A stretch of 50,574 bases of DNA. It comes from Sphaerisporangium sp. GTDB taxonomy: Bacteria; Actinomycetota; Actinomycetes; Streptosporangiales; Streptosporangiaceae. A model generated the notes under the pieces. It saw nothing but the letters and a program-made list of their open reading frames with translations, had not been told where the DNA came from and made no database searches. Below are positions 33,556-43,090 of the stretch, in pieces. A program made the position numbers and the translations under genes. The number at the start of each line of letters is the position of its first letter. Position 1 is the stretch's first letter. Where the stretch lies: assembly GCA_025964675.1 (NCBI GenBank), contig JAOPYI010000229.1:1-50574 (forward strand), given 5' to 3'.

Positions 33556-34935
33556 TCAGCCCGTCTGGACGGGAGACATCAGCTCCCTCTTCTTCTCCTC
33601 CTGGATGCGGTCGGCGTAGTATCTGGCGGACCGCTTCGGAGTGCGCTCCTGGGTGTCGTAGTCGACCCGCACGATGCCGAACCGGCGGTCGTAGCCGTAC
33701 GACCATTCGAAGTTGTCGAACAGCGACCACGCGAAGTATCCCCGGAGATTCGCACCCCGCGCGCGTGCCTCCAGCGCGGCGTCGATGTGCGTGCGCAGGT
33801 AGCGCTCCCGGTCGGCGTCGTCCACGAAGCCGTTCGCGTCGGGCGCGTCCGCGTAGGCGGCGCCGTTCTCGGTGATGTACCACGCGGGGCCGGGGTACTC
33901 ACGCTCCAGCCGCAGGAGCAGGCCCGTCAGCGCCTCTGGGGTGACCTCCCAGTCCATCGCGGTGCGCTCCACGTCTCGCTGGACCGCCGTCGAGGCCGGC
34001 CAGCCGTTCGGGCCCGCCGGCGCCGCAGCGACCACGTTGGAGGAGTAGTAGTTGACGCCGAGCACGTCCACCGGCTGCGCGATGATCGACAGGTCCCCGT
34101 CCTGGACGGGGAGCGGGCAGCCCAGCTCTTCCAGCTTCGCCGCGACGTCGGCGGGGTACTCGGCGCGCAGCAACGGGTCGAGGTAGAGGCGGTTGCTGAG
34201 CCCGTCCTCCCAGTGAGCGGCGGCGATGTCTTCTGGCGACTCGCTCGCCGGGATCTTGGGGGCGAGGTTCAGGGTGATGCCGACTTCGAGGCCCTCCGAA
34301 CGGCCGTTCGCGCGTGCCTTCTCGCGGATCACCTGCGAGGCCAGGCCGTGTCCCAGTAGCAGGTGGTGCACGGCGGCGAACCCCGCGCGGGCGTCCCGGC
34401 GCCCAGGCGCGTGCCGGCCCGTGATGTAGCCGAGCATGGCGGAGCACCACGGTTCGTTCATGGTCGTCCACTGGCTCACCCGGTCACCGAGCGCGTCGTA
34501 CGCGACGGCCGCGTACTCCGCGAAGCGGTACGCCGTGTCCCGGTTGGGCCATCCTCCGGCGTCCTCCAGCGCCTGCGGCAGGTCCCAGTGATAGAGGGTG
34601 ACCCACGGCAGGATGTTCTTCGCGAGCAACTCGTCGACAAGACGGTCATAGAACGCGATGCCCGCGGGATTGCCCTTCCCCGCTCCGTCCGGCTGCACCC
34701 GGGGCCACGCGAGGGAGAAGCGGTACACGTCGAGCCCGAGCTCGGCCATGAGCGCGACGTCCGCCGGCATCCGGTGATAGTGATCGCAGGCGACGTCGCC
34801 CGTCTCTCCGGCCGTCACGGTGCCGGGGGTCGCGCAGAACGTGTCCCAGATCGAAGGGGTACGGCCGTCCTCGCTGACGGCACCCTCGATCTGGTACGAC
34901 GACGTGGCGGCGCCCCACAGGAGCTTCTGTTCCAT
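33556..34935 (-). CDS. glycoside hydrolase family 1 beta-glucosidase
   Basis: 459-aa retaining beta-glycosidase. The acid/base Glu161 is in TMNEPW and the nucleophile Glu356 in YITENG; the N-terminal WGAATSSYQIEG and the aglycone-site LFDNFEWSYGYDRRFGIVRVDY are textbook GH1. No signal peptide, so it acts on sugars imported by the adjacent ABC transporter. Start at 34935 is the family start (MEQKLLWGAATSSYQIEG). It lies between GH20 and GH9 in a single transcription unit. GH1 enzymes usually release beta-glucosyl, galactosyl or fucosyl residues. Confidence 0.93.
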   Translation of the reverse strand: MEQKLLWGAATSSYQIEGAVSEDGRTPSIWDTFCATPGTVTAGETGDVACDHYHRMPADVALMAELGLDVYRFSLAWPRVQPDGAGKGNPAGIAFYDRLVDELLAKNILPWVTLYHWDLPQALEDAGGWPNRDTAYRFAEYAAVAYDALGDRVSQWTTMNEPWCSAMLGYITGRHAPGRRDARAGFAAVHHLLLGHGLASQVIREKARANGRSEGLEVGITLNLAPKIPASESPEDIAAAHWEDGLSNRLYLDPLLRAEYPADVAAKLEELGCPLPVQDGDLSIIAQPVDVLGVNYYSSNVVAAAPAGPNGWPASTAVQRDVERTAMDWEVTPEALTGLLLRLEREYPGPAWYITENGAAYADAPDANGFVDDADRERYLRTHIDAALEARARGANLRGYFAWSLFDNFEWSYGYDRRFGIVRVDYDTQERTPKRSARYYADRIQEEKKRELMSPVQTG

Positions 34936-34987
34936 GGTTTCCAACTTTCCGTTGGTCGGTGGCTGGAGAAAGATTCGCGATGGGGCT

Positions 34988-36646
34988 CTACGCTTCGCGG
35001 GAGACGGATTCGACCCACTTCTTGGTCTCCTCGATCTGCCCCTCCCCAGAGCGCCGCCAGACTCCCGTGCCCCCGGCCTGCCACGGGTGCGGCCCGTCGA
35101 GCGGTCGGTACTCCACGCCGAGCGCGTCGAGCCGCGCGAGGTGCGTGGCCAGACGCTCCTCGAACTCGGGCAGGTCCGTGATCTTCCCGGCCCACAGCAC
35201 TTCGGCCAGCGCGCACGCGCGGGGGAAGGACAGGTAGTCGAGATGCCGCTCGTTGGGAACCCACTCCGTCCAGATCTGGAACTGGCCGCCGAGGACGCGG
35301 GCACGCCGGTCGGCCGGCCACTCGTCCGGGGCCGGAGGGAACGCCGCCACGTCGCCGAGGGTGATCGGGCCGCCCTCGGAACGCCGCTCGCCGGGCAGGT
35401 CCGACTGGTCGAAGTTGAAGTACGTCGGGAACAGCGGAGCCCGTACGACATCGTGCGACGCCGCGGCGCGTCCCGCCACCTCGTGCCCGCGCCACGCCAT
35501 GACGATCGTGTCGTCCAGCACGCCACCGGTGACGAAACCCTCGTCCCACACGACCATGCGCACGCCGCGACCCGCGAGGAACCCGCCCAGGGAACGGAGG
35601 AAGTGCCCGTGCATCTGCTTGACGTCGGTGTAGCCGTGTTCCGCCATCTCCGCCGCGATCGCCGGATCGGACGTCCACCAGCTCATGTCGCACTCGTCAC
35701 CCCCGAGGTGCACGTACGGGGTGTCCACGACGTCGAGGATCTCCTCGAGGACCTCCTGGAGGAAGGACACCACCGGCCGCGTCGGGCTGATGGATGATCC
35801 GCCCGCCCAGACGGTGTCCTGGACCGCGTGCTCACGCCCGGGCTCGCCGAGCTCAGGGTAGGCGGCGCGCAGGGCGGAGGTGTGGCCGGGGACGTCGATC
35901 TCAGGGACGATCGTGATCCCGCGCGAACGCGCGTACGCTGAGATCTCCGCCAGATCGTCGAGTGTGTAGTAGCCGCCGTGAGGCGTCCCGTCCGGTACGC
36001 CGTCGGGGCCGAGCCGGGTGGAGGGGCGCCAGCTGGCGATGCTGTGCAACCGCGGATGGCGGCGGCTCTCCACCCGCCACCCCTGGTCGTCGGCGAGATG
36101 GAGGTGCAGGCGATTGAAGCGATGCGCCGCGAGAAGGTCGATGTAGCGCAGGACGGTGCGCTTGGGGAAGAAGTGTCGCGCGACATCGAGCATCGCCCCG
36201 CGCCAGCCGTACACCGGCGTGTCCACGACGATTCCGCAGGGCACGCTCCAGCCGCCGGCCGGTGGGCCTCCTCGCCGCCATGCCTGGGGAGGCAGCAGCT
36301 GCCGGAGGGTGGTGAGCGCGTTGACGACCCCCTCCGACCCGCTCGCACGGATGTCGACGCGATCCTCGGCGATCTCGAGCACGTACGCGCCGGCCGCCAG
36401 CTCCTCCTCGGCGTCGGTCACCGTGAACCACTTGGTTTCAGTGGTATTACGAGGATCGCTGGCTGTCCTCATCTCGTCCAGCGGTTTGACCTCGGAGAGG
36501 AACCTCTGAAGGAGCCTCTGGGTCTCGTCCGACCCGGCGACGCTGGCCGCCATTTTCCCATCTAAACGGCATACTCCCGGGCGAGAGGAGGCCGCTGCCG
36601 GTCGTGGCAGAAGGGAGGAGTAGGCATCCAAAGTGTGTCCCGACAT
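34988..36646 (-). CDS. glycoside hydrolase family 20 beta-N-acetylhexosaminidase
   Basis: 552-aa exo-hexosaminidase acting by substrate-assisted catalysis on terminal beta-GlcNAc or GalNAc. The GH20b N-terminal domain starts SLLPRPAA; the TIM barrel follows with YGWRGAMLDVARHFFP, NRLHLHLADDQGWR, and the catalytic pair Asp317-Glu318 in HLGGDECD. The C-terminal Trp-rich GGQFQIWTEWVPNERHLDYL completes the pocket. No signal peptide is evident, so it is probably cytoplasmic. The ATG at 36646 restores the conserved N-terminus; the frame runs upstream to 36853 without support. It is the first gene of the glycosidase/GNAT operon, divergent from the importer. Confidence 0.93.
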   Translation of the reverse strand: MSGHTLDAYSSLLPRPAAASSRPGVCRLDGKMAASVAGSDETQRLLQRFLSEVKPLDEMRTASDPRNTTETKWFTVTDAEEELAAGAYVLEIAEDRVDIRASGSEGVVNALTTLRQLLPPQAWRRGGPPAGGWSVPCGIVVDTPVYGWRGAMLDVARHFFPKRTVLRYIDLLAAHRFNRLHLHLADDQGWRVESRRHPRLHSIASWRPSTRLGPDGVPDGTPHGGYYTLDDLAEISAYARSRGITIVPEIDVPGHTSALRAAYPELGEPGREHAVQDTVWAGGSSISPTRPVVSFLQEVLEEILDVVDTPYVHLGGDECDMSWWTSDPAIAAEMAEHGYTDVKQMHGHFLRSLGGFLAGRGVRMVVWDEGFVTGGVLDDTIVMAWRGHEVAGRAAASHDVVRAPLFPTYFNFDQSDLPGERRSEGGPITLGDVAAFPPAPDEWPADRRARVLGGQFQIWTEWVPNERHLDYLSFPRACALAEVLWAGKITDLPEFEERLATHLARLDALGVEYRPLDGPHPWQAGGTGVWRRSGEGQIEETKKWVESVSREA

Positions 36647-36708
36647 CTCGATTCGAGTGGCGCGTTGTGGAGCAGTCTTCACGCCAGCCTGTGCCGTGAA
36701 GGTACTAG

Positions 36709-36737
36709 TTGTCTTGACGTGGTGCAAGTGGTATCTT
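36709..36737 (+). promoter_or_regulatory. promoter of the importer operon with CAAGTGGTATCTT box
   Basis: TTGTCT (36709-36714) and TATCTT (36732-36737) with a 17-nt spacer read toward the permease genes. The box CAAGTGGTATCTT (36725-36737) overlaps the -10 and recurs at 45243 (CAAGAGGTATCTT) and in part at 49636 (CAAGAGGTAC). Repressor binding here would block the promoter. Confidence 0.6.
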
Positions 36738-36811
36738 CCCGGTACTTCGCTGGTCTGTGGCCCAGTAACAGGGATGAACCGGCGGCGGAGCGACTCGATA
36801 AAGAGGTGAGC

Positions 36812-37801
36812 ATGGCGGTCAATCAGGCATCGCCCAGGGTGAAACCCCCCCACGCGGGAAAGCTCCAGACTTCGGGCGAGACCCCGCCGCGAAAGATGCC
36901 GTTCCTGGCGAAGTTATGGCGTGACTCACCACTCCTGGTAATGGTCGCGCCCACCGTGATAGTGCTCTTGCTCTTCACGTACATCCCGCTCCTGGGAAGC
37001 GTGATCGCATTCATGGACTACGTGCCGTTCCTGGGGTTCACCGGGTCGGACTGGGTCGGCTGGGACAACTTCACCTCGCTTTTCCAGGACCAGGCGTTCT
37101 GGCACGCCCTGTGGAACACACTGCAAATCACGTTCCTGCAGTTGCTGCTCTACTTTCCGATCCCGGTCCTGCTCGCGGTGTTCCTGAACACCGTGGCGAT
37201 GCCGCTCGCCAAGAAATTCGTGCAGTCCGTCATCTATCTGCCCCACTTTCTCTCGTGGGTCATCATCGTCGCGCTCTTCCAGCAGATCGCGGGCGGCGCG
37301 GGGGTCGTCAACAGATTCCTCATCACGCACGGCCTCAGCCCGTTCGACGTCATGTCCGACCCGGGCACCTTCAAGCTGCTGCTCACCACTCAGGCGATAT
37401 GGAAGGACGCCGGCTGGGGAACGATCATCTTCCTCGCGGCGATCGCGGCCATCGACCAGGGCCTGTACGAATCGGCCGTCATCGACGGTGCCGGCGCCTG
37501 GCGCCGGTTCTGGCACGTCACCCTGCCGGGGATGCGGCCGATCATCATTCTCCTGCTGATCCTTCGCCTGGGCGATTCTCTCACCGTGGGATTCGAACAG
37601 ATACTCCTGCAGCGGGACGCGGTCGGCCCGGGCGCCGCCGAGGTTCTGGACACCTACGTCTACTACAACGGGGTCATCGACGGCAGCTGGGGGACCGCGA
37701 CCGCCGCAGGACTGCTCAAGGGAATAGTCAGCCTCCTTCTGGTCCTGGTGGCGAACAAACTGGCCCACAGACTTGGTGAGGAAGGTGTGTACCAGCGATG
37801 A
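36812..37801 (+). CDS. carbohydrate ABC transporter permease (LplB-like)
   Basis: 329-aa inner-membrane subunit of a CUT1 sugar importer, with six helices after a 50-residue basic N-terminal extension. The ATPase-contact (EAA) loop is DGAGAWRRFWHVTLPGM near residue 228. It best resembles the LplB family of oligosaccharide and lipo-/polysaccharide-type importers. The ATG at 36812 has GAGGTGAGC upstream; the frame from 36635 overlaps the promoter. Its stop overlaps the next permease start by 4 nt. Confidence 0.92.
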   Translation: MAVNQASPRVKPPHAGKLQTSGETPPRKMPFLAKLWRDSPLLVMVAPTVIVLLLFTYIPLLGSVIAFMDYVPFLGFTGSDWVGWDNFTSLFQDQAFWHALWNTLQITFLQLLLYFPIPVLLAVFLNTVAMPLAKKFVQSVIYLPHFLSWVIIVALFQQIAGGAGVVNRFLITHGLSPFDVMSDPGTFKLLLTTQAIWKDAGWGTIIFLAAIAAIDQGLYESAVIDGAGAWRRFWHVTLPGMRPIIILLLILRLGDSLTVGFEQILLQRDAVGPGAAEVLDTYVYYNGVIDGSWGTATAAGLLKGIVSLLLVLVANKLAHRLGEEGVYQR

Positions 37802-38691
37802 CTTCTGTCAATCGGCCCGTATGGCTGGGTAAGCCGAAACCGGTGGCCATCGCGCTCAAGGGTCTCGCCCTCATTTTGATCAGCGCTGTCGTGATCTTCC
37901 CATTCCTCGTGGTCGTCTCGACGAGCGTCGCCACCAAGAAGGAGATCGACGCCAACGGCGGTTACCTCATATGGCCGGCCCAGATCTCGTTCGAGGCCTA
38001 TCGGCAGATTTTCGACGGAACGCAGGTGACGCGATCCATCGTCATCAGTGTCGGTGTGACCGTCGTCGGCACCGCGTTCAGCCTGTTCTGCACGGTGCTC
38101 GCCGCATACGGCCTGAGCCGGAAGGGGTCCCTCTTCCAGAGGGGACTGCTGACATTCGTGCTGATCACCCTGCTCTTCGGCCCCGGCATGATTCCGGTCT
38201 ATCTCATGGTCAAGCAACTGGGCATGCTCAACACGTACTGGGCGCTGATCATCCCCGGGGCGGTGAGCGCGTTCAACATCGTCATCATCCGTGGCTTCAT
38301 CCAGGGGATACCACAGGAGCTCTTCGATGCCGCGCGCATGGACGGAGCGGGGGAATGGCGAATCCTGTGGTCCATTGTGCTTCCGCTGTCGAGGGCCGTC
38401 GTCGCCGTCGTCGGCCTCTTTCTGGCGGTCGGATACTGGAACAACTATTTCGGCCCGCTCCTGTATCTCAATGACACCGAGATGTGGCCCCTCCAGCTTG
38501 TCATGCGGTCGTTCGTCCTGGAGAACAATATTACGACGACCGCGACCCACATTCCGGGGCAGATCGCGCCGCCGGCGCAGTCGATCCAGATGGCCCTCGT
38601 GGTGATAGCCACGATTCCGATCCTTTGCGTATATCCCTTCCTTACCAAGCACATGTCCAAAGGCATGCTCACCGGCGCCATCAAGGGTTAG
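37798..38691 (+). CDS. carbohydrate ABC transporter permease (YtcP/LplC-like)
   Basis: 297-aa second permease of the CUT1 importer, six membrane helices, EAA loop DGAGEWRILWSIVLPLSRA near residue 180. The YtcP/LplC family is the standard partner of LplB. Starts within the previous stop (ATGA), so the pair is translationally coupled. It is followed after 26 nt by the binding lipoprotein. Confidence 0.92.
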   Translation: MTSVNRPVWLGKPKPVAIALKGLALILISAVVIFPFLVVVSTSVATKKEIDANGGYLIWPAQISFEAYRQIFDGTQVTRSIVISVGVTVVGTAFSLFCTVLAAYGLSRKGSLFQRGLLTFVLITLLFGPGMIPVYLMVKQLGMLNTYWALIIPGAVSAFNIVIIRGFIQGIPQELFDAARMDGAGEWRILWSIVLPLSRAVVAVVGLFLAVGYWNNYFGPLLYLNDTEMWPLQLVMRSFVLENNITTTATHIPGQIAPPAQSIQMALVVIATIPILCVYPFLTKHMSKGMLTGAIKG

Positions 38692-38717
38692 CCGACATCT
38701 CATAAAAGGGAGACATA

Positions 38718-40367
38718 ATGACGTTCCAGTCGTTTGGAAAGCCGTTGAGCCGCCGGACCATGCTGAAGGGTGCGGGGCTCGGGGCCGCCCTGGTCACCTT
38801 CGGGGGCCCGCTCGCCGCATGTGGATCGGGATCGGGCGGGTCCGGCAGCACGTCCACCGCCGCCAAGGCCGTGCCGATACCCACCTACGTGCCGCCGGTG
38901 AAGCCCAAGCCCCTGCTGGAGGGAAACGCGCAGGGCCTCATGGACGTCTACGCGTCGTTCCCCATGGACGGGCCCAAGACGGTCAACGAACCGGTCGGGG
39001 ACGGTGGGGAGTTCAATGTGATGATCATGACGTATGGACAGCCCGCGCCCCCGCTGCAGGAGAACGCGTATTGGCAGCTCCTGAACAAGGAGCTGAATCT
39101 CCAGGTGAAGCCGGTTCAGGTGCCGTTCGACAGCTTCGACCAGAAGTTCCCGGCGATGGTCGCCGGAGACGATCTTCCGGAGGTCGTGTCCGTTCCGCTC
39201 TACCAGAACATCTCCCGGCTTCCACAGCTCGCCGAGGCGCAGTTCACGGATCTGAGCGAATATCTGTCCGGTGACGCGGTGAAGAAATACCCCAACCTCG
39301 CCGGCATTCAGGAGGCGGCCTGGCTCAACGGCTACCTCAACGGCCGGATCTACGGGGTGCCGAAGTCGGATCCGGTGTACACCGCGCAGATGTACACGAA
39401 GACCGACGTCATCCAGGCGGCGGGGGCCAACCCGCAGCCGAAGAACCTCGCCGAGTTCAAGGAGCTCGCCAAGGCGGTGACGAACGCGAAGGCCGGTGTC
39501 TACGCTTTCGGCAACAGCATCTCGGAGCTGATGCAGATGTCGTTCGGTGTGCCCAACAAGTGGACGCGGAACAGCGACGGAACCTTCACGTCGGCCTACG
39601 AGCACGCAGGATTCGTCGCCGCGATCGCGGAGATGGCCGGGATGTACAAGGCCGGCTACTTCCACCCGGACACGCCGACCATGATGAAGAACAAGGTGCA
39701 GCGTGACGCGCTCTTCAGGTCGGGCAAGCTCGCGATGGCGATGGACGGCACCCGCGCGTTCGGCATCGTGGCCGACGAGAAGGACCTCGTCGTCGGGATG
39801 ATGGTCCCGTTCGAGAAGGACGGCGGCAAGGCGCTCTACTGGCAGGGTGGCGGCGCCTACGCGATGACGATGCTGAAGAAGACGAGCGACAAGAAGAAGG
39901 TCGACCGGTTCCTCCGCGTCCTCAACTACGTCGCGGCCCCCTTCGGCTCCAAGGAGTCCTTCGTCATGAGTTACGGGGCCGATGGTTCCGACTACACCAT
40001 GAAGAAGAATGTCGCCACCCTGACGGTGAGGGGACAGCGCGAGCAGGACCTCGGCCTGGCCTACATCGTCGGTGGCCCGCAGGTGCTCTGTGACCCGCAG
40101 GGCGCCCCGGGGATCGACCAGGCCAACTACGAGTGGCAGAAGCAGGTGGTTCCGACGATCCTGGCGAACCCGGCCGCGCACCTGTACTCACAGACGCAGA
40201 ACACCAAGGGCACTTCGCTGGAGCAGCAGATGCAGGACGCGATCACTTCGGTGTTCCTCGGGCGCGATCCCGCATCGAGCCTGACGTCGGCGGTCCAGAA
40301 GTGGAAGCAGAACGGTGGCGACCAGATCGCCAAGGAGTACGCCGAGGCCGCCGCGAAGGCCGGCTGA
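38718..40367 (+). CDS. extracellular sugar-binding lipoprotein (LplA/YtcQ family)
   Basis: 549-aa substrate-binding component of the importer. The leader carries a twin-arginine sequence SRRTMLKG and a lipobox LAAC (Cys about 35), so it is exported, probably folded via Tat, and lipidated. The length (over 500 aa) and motifs such as PFDSFDQKFPAMVAGDDLPEV fit the large LplA/YtcQ class that binds oligosaccharides. AAGGGAG precedes the ATG. No ATP-binding subunit follows; a shared MsiK-type ATPase encoded elsewhere is likely. Confidence 0.92.
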   Translation: MTFQSFGKPLSRRTMLKGAGLGAALVTFGGPLAACGSGSGGSGSTSTAAKAVPIPTYVPPVKPKPLLEGNAQGLMDVYASFPMDGPKTVNEPVGDGGEFNVMIMTYGQPAPPLQENAYWQLLNKELNLQVKPVQVPFDSFDQKFPAMVAGDDLPEVVSVPLYQNISRLPQLAEAQFTDLSEYLSGDAVKKYPNLAGIQEAAWLNGYLNGRIYGVPKSDPVYTAQMYTKTDVIQAAGANPQPKNLAEFKELAKAVTNAKAGVYAFGNSISELMQMSFGVPNKWTRNSDGTFTSAYEHAGFVAAIAEMAGMYKAGYFHPDTPTMMKNKVQRDALFRSGKLAMAMDGTRAFGIVADEKDLVVGMMVPFEKDGGKALYWQGGGAYAMTMLKKTSDKKKVDRFLRVLNYVAAPFGSKESFVMSYGADGSDYTMKKNVATLTVRGQREQDLGLAYIVGGPQVLCDPQGAPGIDQANYEWQKQVVPTILANPAAHLYSQTQNTKGTSLEQQMQDAITSVFLGRDPASSLTSAVQKWKQNGGDQIAKEYAEAAAKAG

Positions 40368-40460
40368 GACGTTTCGGGGAGGGAAGCCGTGCCGCGCGGA
40401 GTCACCTCGCGGCACGGCACCCCGTTCACCACAGCTCAACGTAGGACCGGGGGTATCACG

Positions 40461-41246
40461 ATGAAGTTGAGGAGTACGCCGACGGCGATGGTGATCGTCG
40501 ACGGAACCGACATCCACCACGACCTGATCGGCGCCGCACTGGCATTGCAGGAGATGGTCGTCGAGGCGGGGATTCCCTGCGCCCGTGCCGTGGGAATGGA
40601 CCGTTTCACCGACCCGATGCCCGCGACGGCCGAAGCGGACGTGTACGTCGTCTACCGTTCCGGCATCGCGTTCGATCAGCGTCAGCAGCAGGCTCTCTCC
40701 GACCTGGTGGCTGGTGGCAAGGGACTGGTGGCGGTGCACGCGAGCAATATCTTCGGGTTCGGAGAGGGCGGCCTGGACGCCGATCGAGCGGCATTCGAGC
40801 TGGTGGGCTCGCGTTACATCTCCCATGGAGACGCGGGATCGGAGGGCCGGTTCGACGTGAGGACGCGGGGGACGCATCCGGTCACCCGGTACATGAGCGA
40901 CTTCGCCATCGACGACGAGTACTACGTTCTCGAGTACGGGCCTGACATCCAGGTCCTGGCGGAGCGGGAGACGGCAACCGGTACCGAGCCGATCGCCTAC
41001 GTGCGCGACCACGGTGACGGCCGCGTGTGCTACACCGCACTCGGCCACGATCCACGGGCCTGGGGCAACCCGGGTTTCCGGCAGCTCGTGCGGCAGGCGA
41101 CGCTCTGGGCGGCGGGCGTCCCCGACGACGAGATAGCGTCGTGGTCGACGCGCTGGCCGCTCGGCAACGGCCGGAAGGTCGGAGACGGCGCAGCCGCCCC
41201 TATCTTGGCCGCCCCTGGGCCGGCCACCGAGACGAGGCCGCGGTGA
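40461..41246 (+). CDS. ThuA-like domain protein
   Basis: 261-aa protein of the ThuA superfamily (class I glutamine-amidotransferase-like fold). Recognisable blocks: AMVIVDGTDIHHDL at the N-terminus, GGKGLVAVHASN in the middle, GTHPVTRYMSDFAIDDEYY and the C-terminal GDGRVCYTALGHD. ThuA proteins occur in sugar loci and are linked to keto-sugar chemistry in trehalose/maltitol use by rhizobia; the reaction here is not known. Start ATG 40461 with GGGGG upstream. It overlaps the next gene by GTGA, so it belongs to the importer operon. Confidence 0.85.
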   Translation: MKLRSTPTAMVIVDGTDIHHDLIGAALALQEMVVEAGIPCARAVGMDRFTDPMPATAEADVYVVYRSGIAFDQRQQQALSDLVAGGKGLVAVHASNIFGFGEGGLDADRAAFELVGSRYISHGDAGSEGRFDVRTRGTHPVTRYMSDFAIDDEYYVLEYGPDIQVLAERETATGTEPIAYVRDHGDGRVCYTALGHDPRAWGNPGFRQLVRQATLWAAGVPDDEIASWSTRWPLGNGRKVGDGAAAPILAAPGPATETRPR

Positions 41247-42247
41247 GGCCGCTGCGTGTGCTCTTCCTCGGGGGCACAGGGGTGATCAGCGCCGCTTGCG
41301 TGCGCGAGATCCTCGCCGGGGAGGGCGAGGCCGGGGACATCGATCTGACCGTGGTGACGAGGGGCCGGTCGACCCTACGCCCCGTGCCTGCGGGGGTGCG
41401 CTCGCTCCACGCCGACGTGCACGACGATCGGTCGATGCGCGCGGCGCTCGGTGACGAGACGTTCGACGTGGTGGTGAACTTCATCGGATACACCCCCGCC
41501 GACGTCAAAGCGGATGTGGCGAGTTTCGGCGGCCGGACGGGACAGTACGTTTTCATCTCGACGGGGTCGGTGTATTCGCGGCCCGCGGCGTCTTTGCCGG
41601 TGGTGGAGTCATCCGCGCGGCGTAACAACGGATTCGAGTATCCCCTGCAGAAGCTCCGATGTGAGGAACTGCTCGAACAGGCCCATCGCTATGAGGGTTT
41701 CCCGCTGACGATCGTCCGGGCGGCCCATGTATACGATGAGACAGTGATCCCCAACCTGGCGGGATGGACCACGATCGCGCGCTGGCGCGCGGGAAAGGCG
41801 ATGGTCGTCCACGGGGATGGGACCTCGCTGTGGAATCTCATGCACGCCCGGGATTTCGCCCGCGGACTCGTGAGGCTGCTCGGTAATCGTCACGTCCTGG
41901 GGGAGAGCGTTCATATTACGTCCGATGAGCTCCTCACCTGGGACGAGATCCATCTCTCCCTTGCACGGGCCGCCGGAGTCGAACCCCGGATCGTCCACCG
42001 ATCGAGCGAGGACATCGGACGGGAAATCGACTGGATGGGGCCGGTTCTCGTGGACGATTTCCGTCATTCCATGATCTATGATAATTCGAAGATCAAACGA
42101 CTTGTCCCTGGTTTCTCTTCGCGGGTGCCATTCGCACGGGGAGCGCGTGAGATTCTGGAGTGGTTCGACGAGGATCCGTCGCGTCAGAAGATCGACGCGG
42201 ATCTGGACGCCGCTTTCGATCGTCTGGTCGGAGACCGCGATGGATGA
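41243..42247 (+). CDS. NAD-dependent epimerase/dehydratase (extended SDR)
   Basis: 334-aa SDR protein. Cofactor loop GGTGVIS (last Gly replaced by Ser) at residues 9-15, FISTGSVY with the catalytic Ser/Tyr neighbours, and the active-site YxxxK as YPLQK near residue 133. The N-terminus is VRPLRVLFLGG from a GTG start overlapping the ThuA stop. It probably epimerises or oxidises a free or phosphorylated sugar. A truncated paralogue lies at 48371-48619, next to the second GntR gene. The last gene before a GntR regulator in the same direction. Confidence 0.85.
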   Translation: MRPLRVLFLGGTGVISAACVREILAGEGEAGDIDLTVVTRGRSTLRPVPAGVRSLHADVHDDRSMRAALGDETFDVVVNFIGYTPADVKADVASFGGRTGQYVFISTGSVYSRPAASLPVVESSARRNNGFEYPLQKLRCEELLEQAHRYEGFPLTIVRAAHVYDETVIPNLAGWTTIARWRAGKAMVVHGDGTSLWNLMHARDFARGLVRLLGNRHVLGESVHITSDELLTWDEIHLSLARAAGVEPRIVHRSSEDIGREIDWMGPVLVDDFRHSMIYDNSKIKRLVPGFSSRVPFARGAREILEWFDEDPSRQKIDADLDAAFDRLVGDRDG

Positions 42248-42301
42248 CGCCCGCCCGCGGGAATCCGCTGTGAGTTGGACGCCGTGTTCGCCGATGGACG
42301 G

Positions 42302-43090
42302 ATGAGGTCAGAGAAGGACATGGACGGGTTGGACATGGTGTCCCAAGCGAGCCTCATCGCTTCGGACGATTCCGAACCATTGTGGGTGCGGGCCGCCGAG
42401 GTGATCGAGCGCCGCGTGAGGCAAGGAGCTCTCCCGGCCGGCAGGCGCCTGCCCGCTGAGCGTGACCTGTGCGCCCAGCTGGGGATCAGCCGCGTGACGC
42501 TCCGGCGCGCGCTCCAGCACCTGGTCGACGAGGGAGTGCTCCGGTCGTCGCACGGACGTGGGTGGTATGTAGCGACTCGATCCGATCGCGACTGGCCGAA
42601 CTCCCTTGAGTCGTTCACCGAGACGGCGCGCCGCAAGGGGCTCGTCCCGACGTCGAAGGTCCTCCGGGCGGAGGTCAAAGAGGCATCCCTGGACGAGGCC
42701 GATGAATTCGGGGTGGTCGCGGGCACCGAGCTCTTCGTGCTGGAGCGGGTTCGGATGCTGGACGGCGTCCCGATCGGCGTGGACGCCTCTCGTGTGGCCG
42801 CACACGTGGTGCCGCAGCTCGCGAGTACGGACTTCTCGCACGCGTCGTTGCTCAAGGTGCTGGCGGCGGCCGGGGCGGGACCGGTCGTCGCCGAGTCGAT
42901 GATCGAGGCCAGGGCGTGCGGTCCGGACATCGCTCCGTACCTCGACCTCCGACCCGGCGAGCCGGTCCTCGTGATGCACCAGTCCATGGTCGATTCCACG
43001 GGGCGTGTCGTGCTGGTGTCTGCCATCACCTACCGAGGTGACCGCTACCGCCTGCGGACGTCGTTCGTCCGTGGTGGCGCTTCCGCCTGA
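42302..43090 (+). CDS. GntR/HutC-family transcriptional regulator (copy 1)
   Basis: About 262 aa. Winged-helix domain (AERDLCAQLGISRVTLRRALQHLVDEGVL) followed by a UTRA ligand-binding domain (SLESFTETARRKGL to YRLRTSFV). HutC-type repressors often sense phosphorylated sugars; DasR is the amino-sugar example. Over 60% of residues in the DNA-binding part match the second copy at 47596. The start is uncertain: ATG 42302, or 42320 with AAGG close before it. It is the distal gene of the importer operon and its last 46 nt overlap the convergent kinase gene. Confidence 0.9.
   Translation: MRSEKDMDGLDMVSQASLIASDDSEPLWVRAAEVIERRVRQGALPAGRRLPAERDLCAQLGISRVTLRRALQHLVDEGVLRSSHGRGWYVATRSDRDWPNSLESFTETARRKGLVPTSKVLRAEVKEASLDEADEFGVVAGTELFVLERVRMLDGVPIGVDASRVAAHVVPQLASTDFSHASLLKVLAAAGAGPVVAESMIEARACGPDIAPYLDLRPGEPVLVMHQSMVDSTGRVVLVSAITYRGDRYRLRTSFVRGGASA

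Noticed and set aside
32564-33883. A 439-codon minus-strand frame overlapping the GH9 and GH1 genes
   Set aside because: Out-of-frame shadow; GH1 and GH9 motifs are intact in the other frames.
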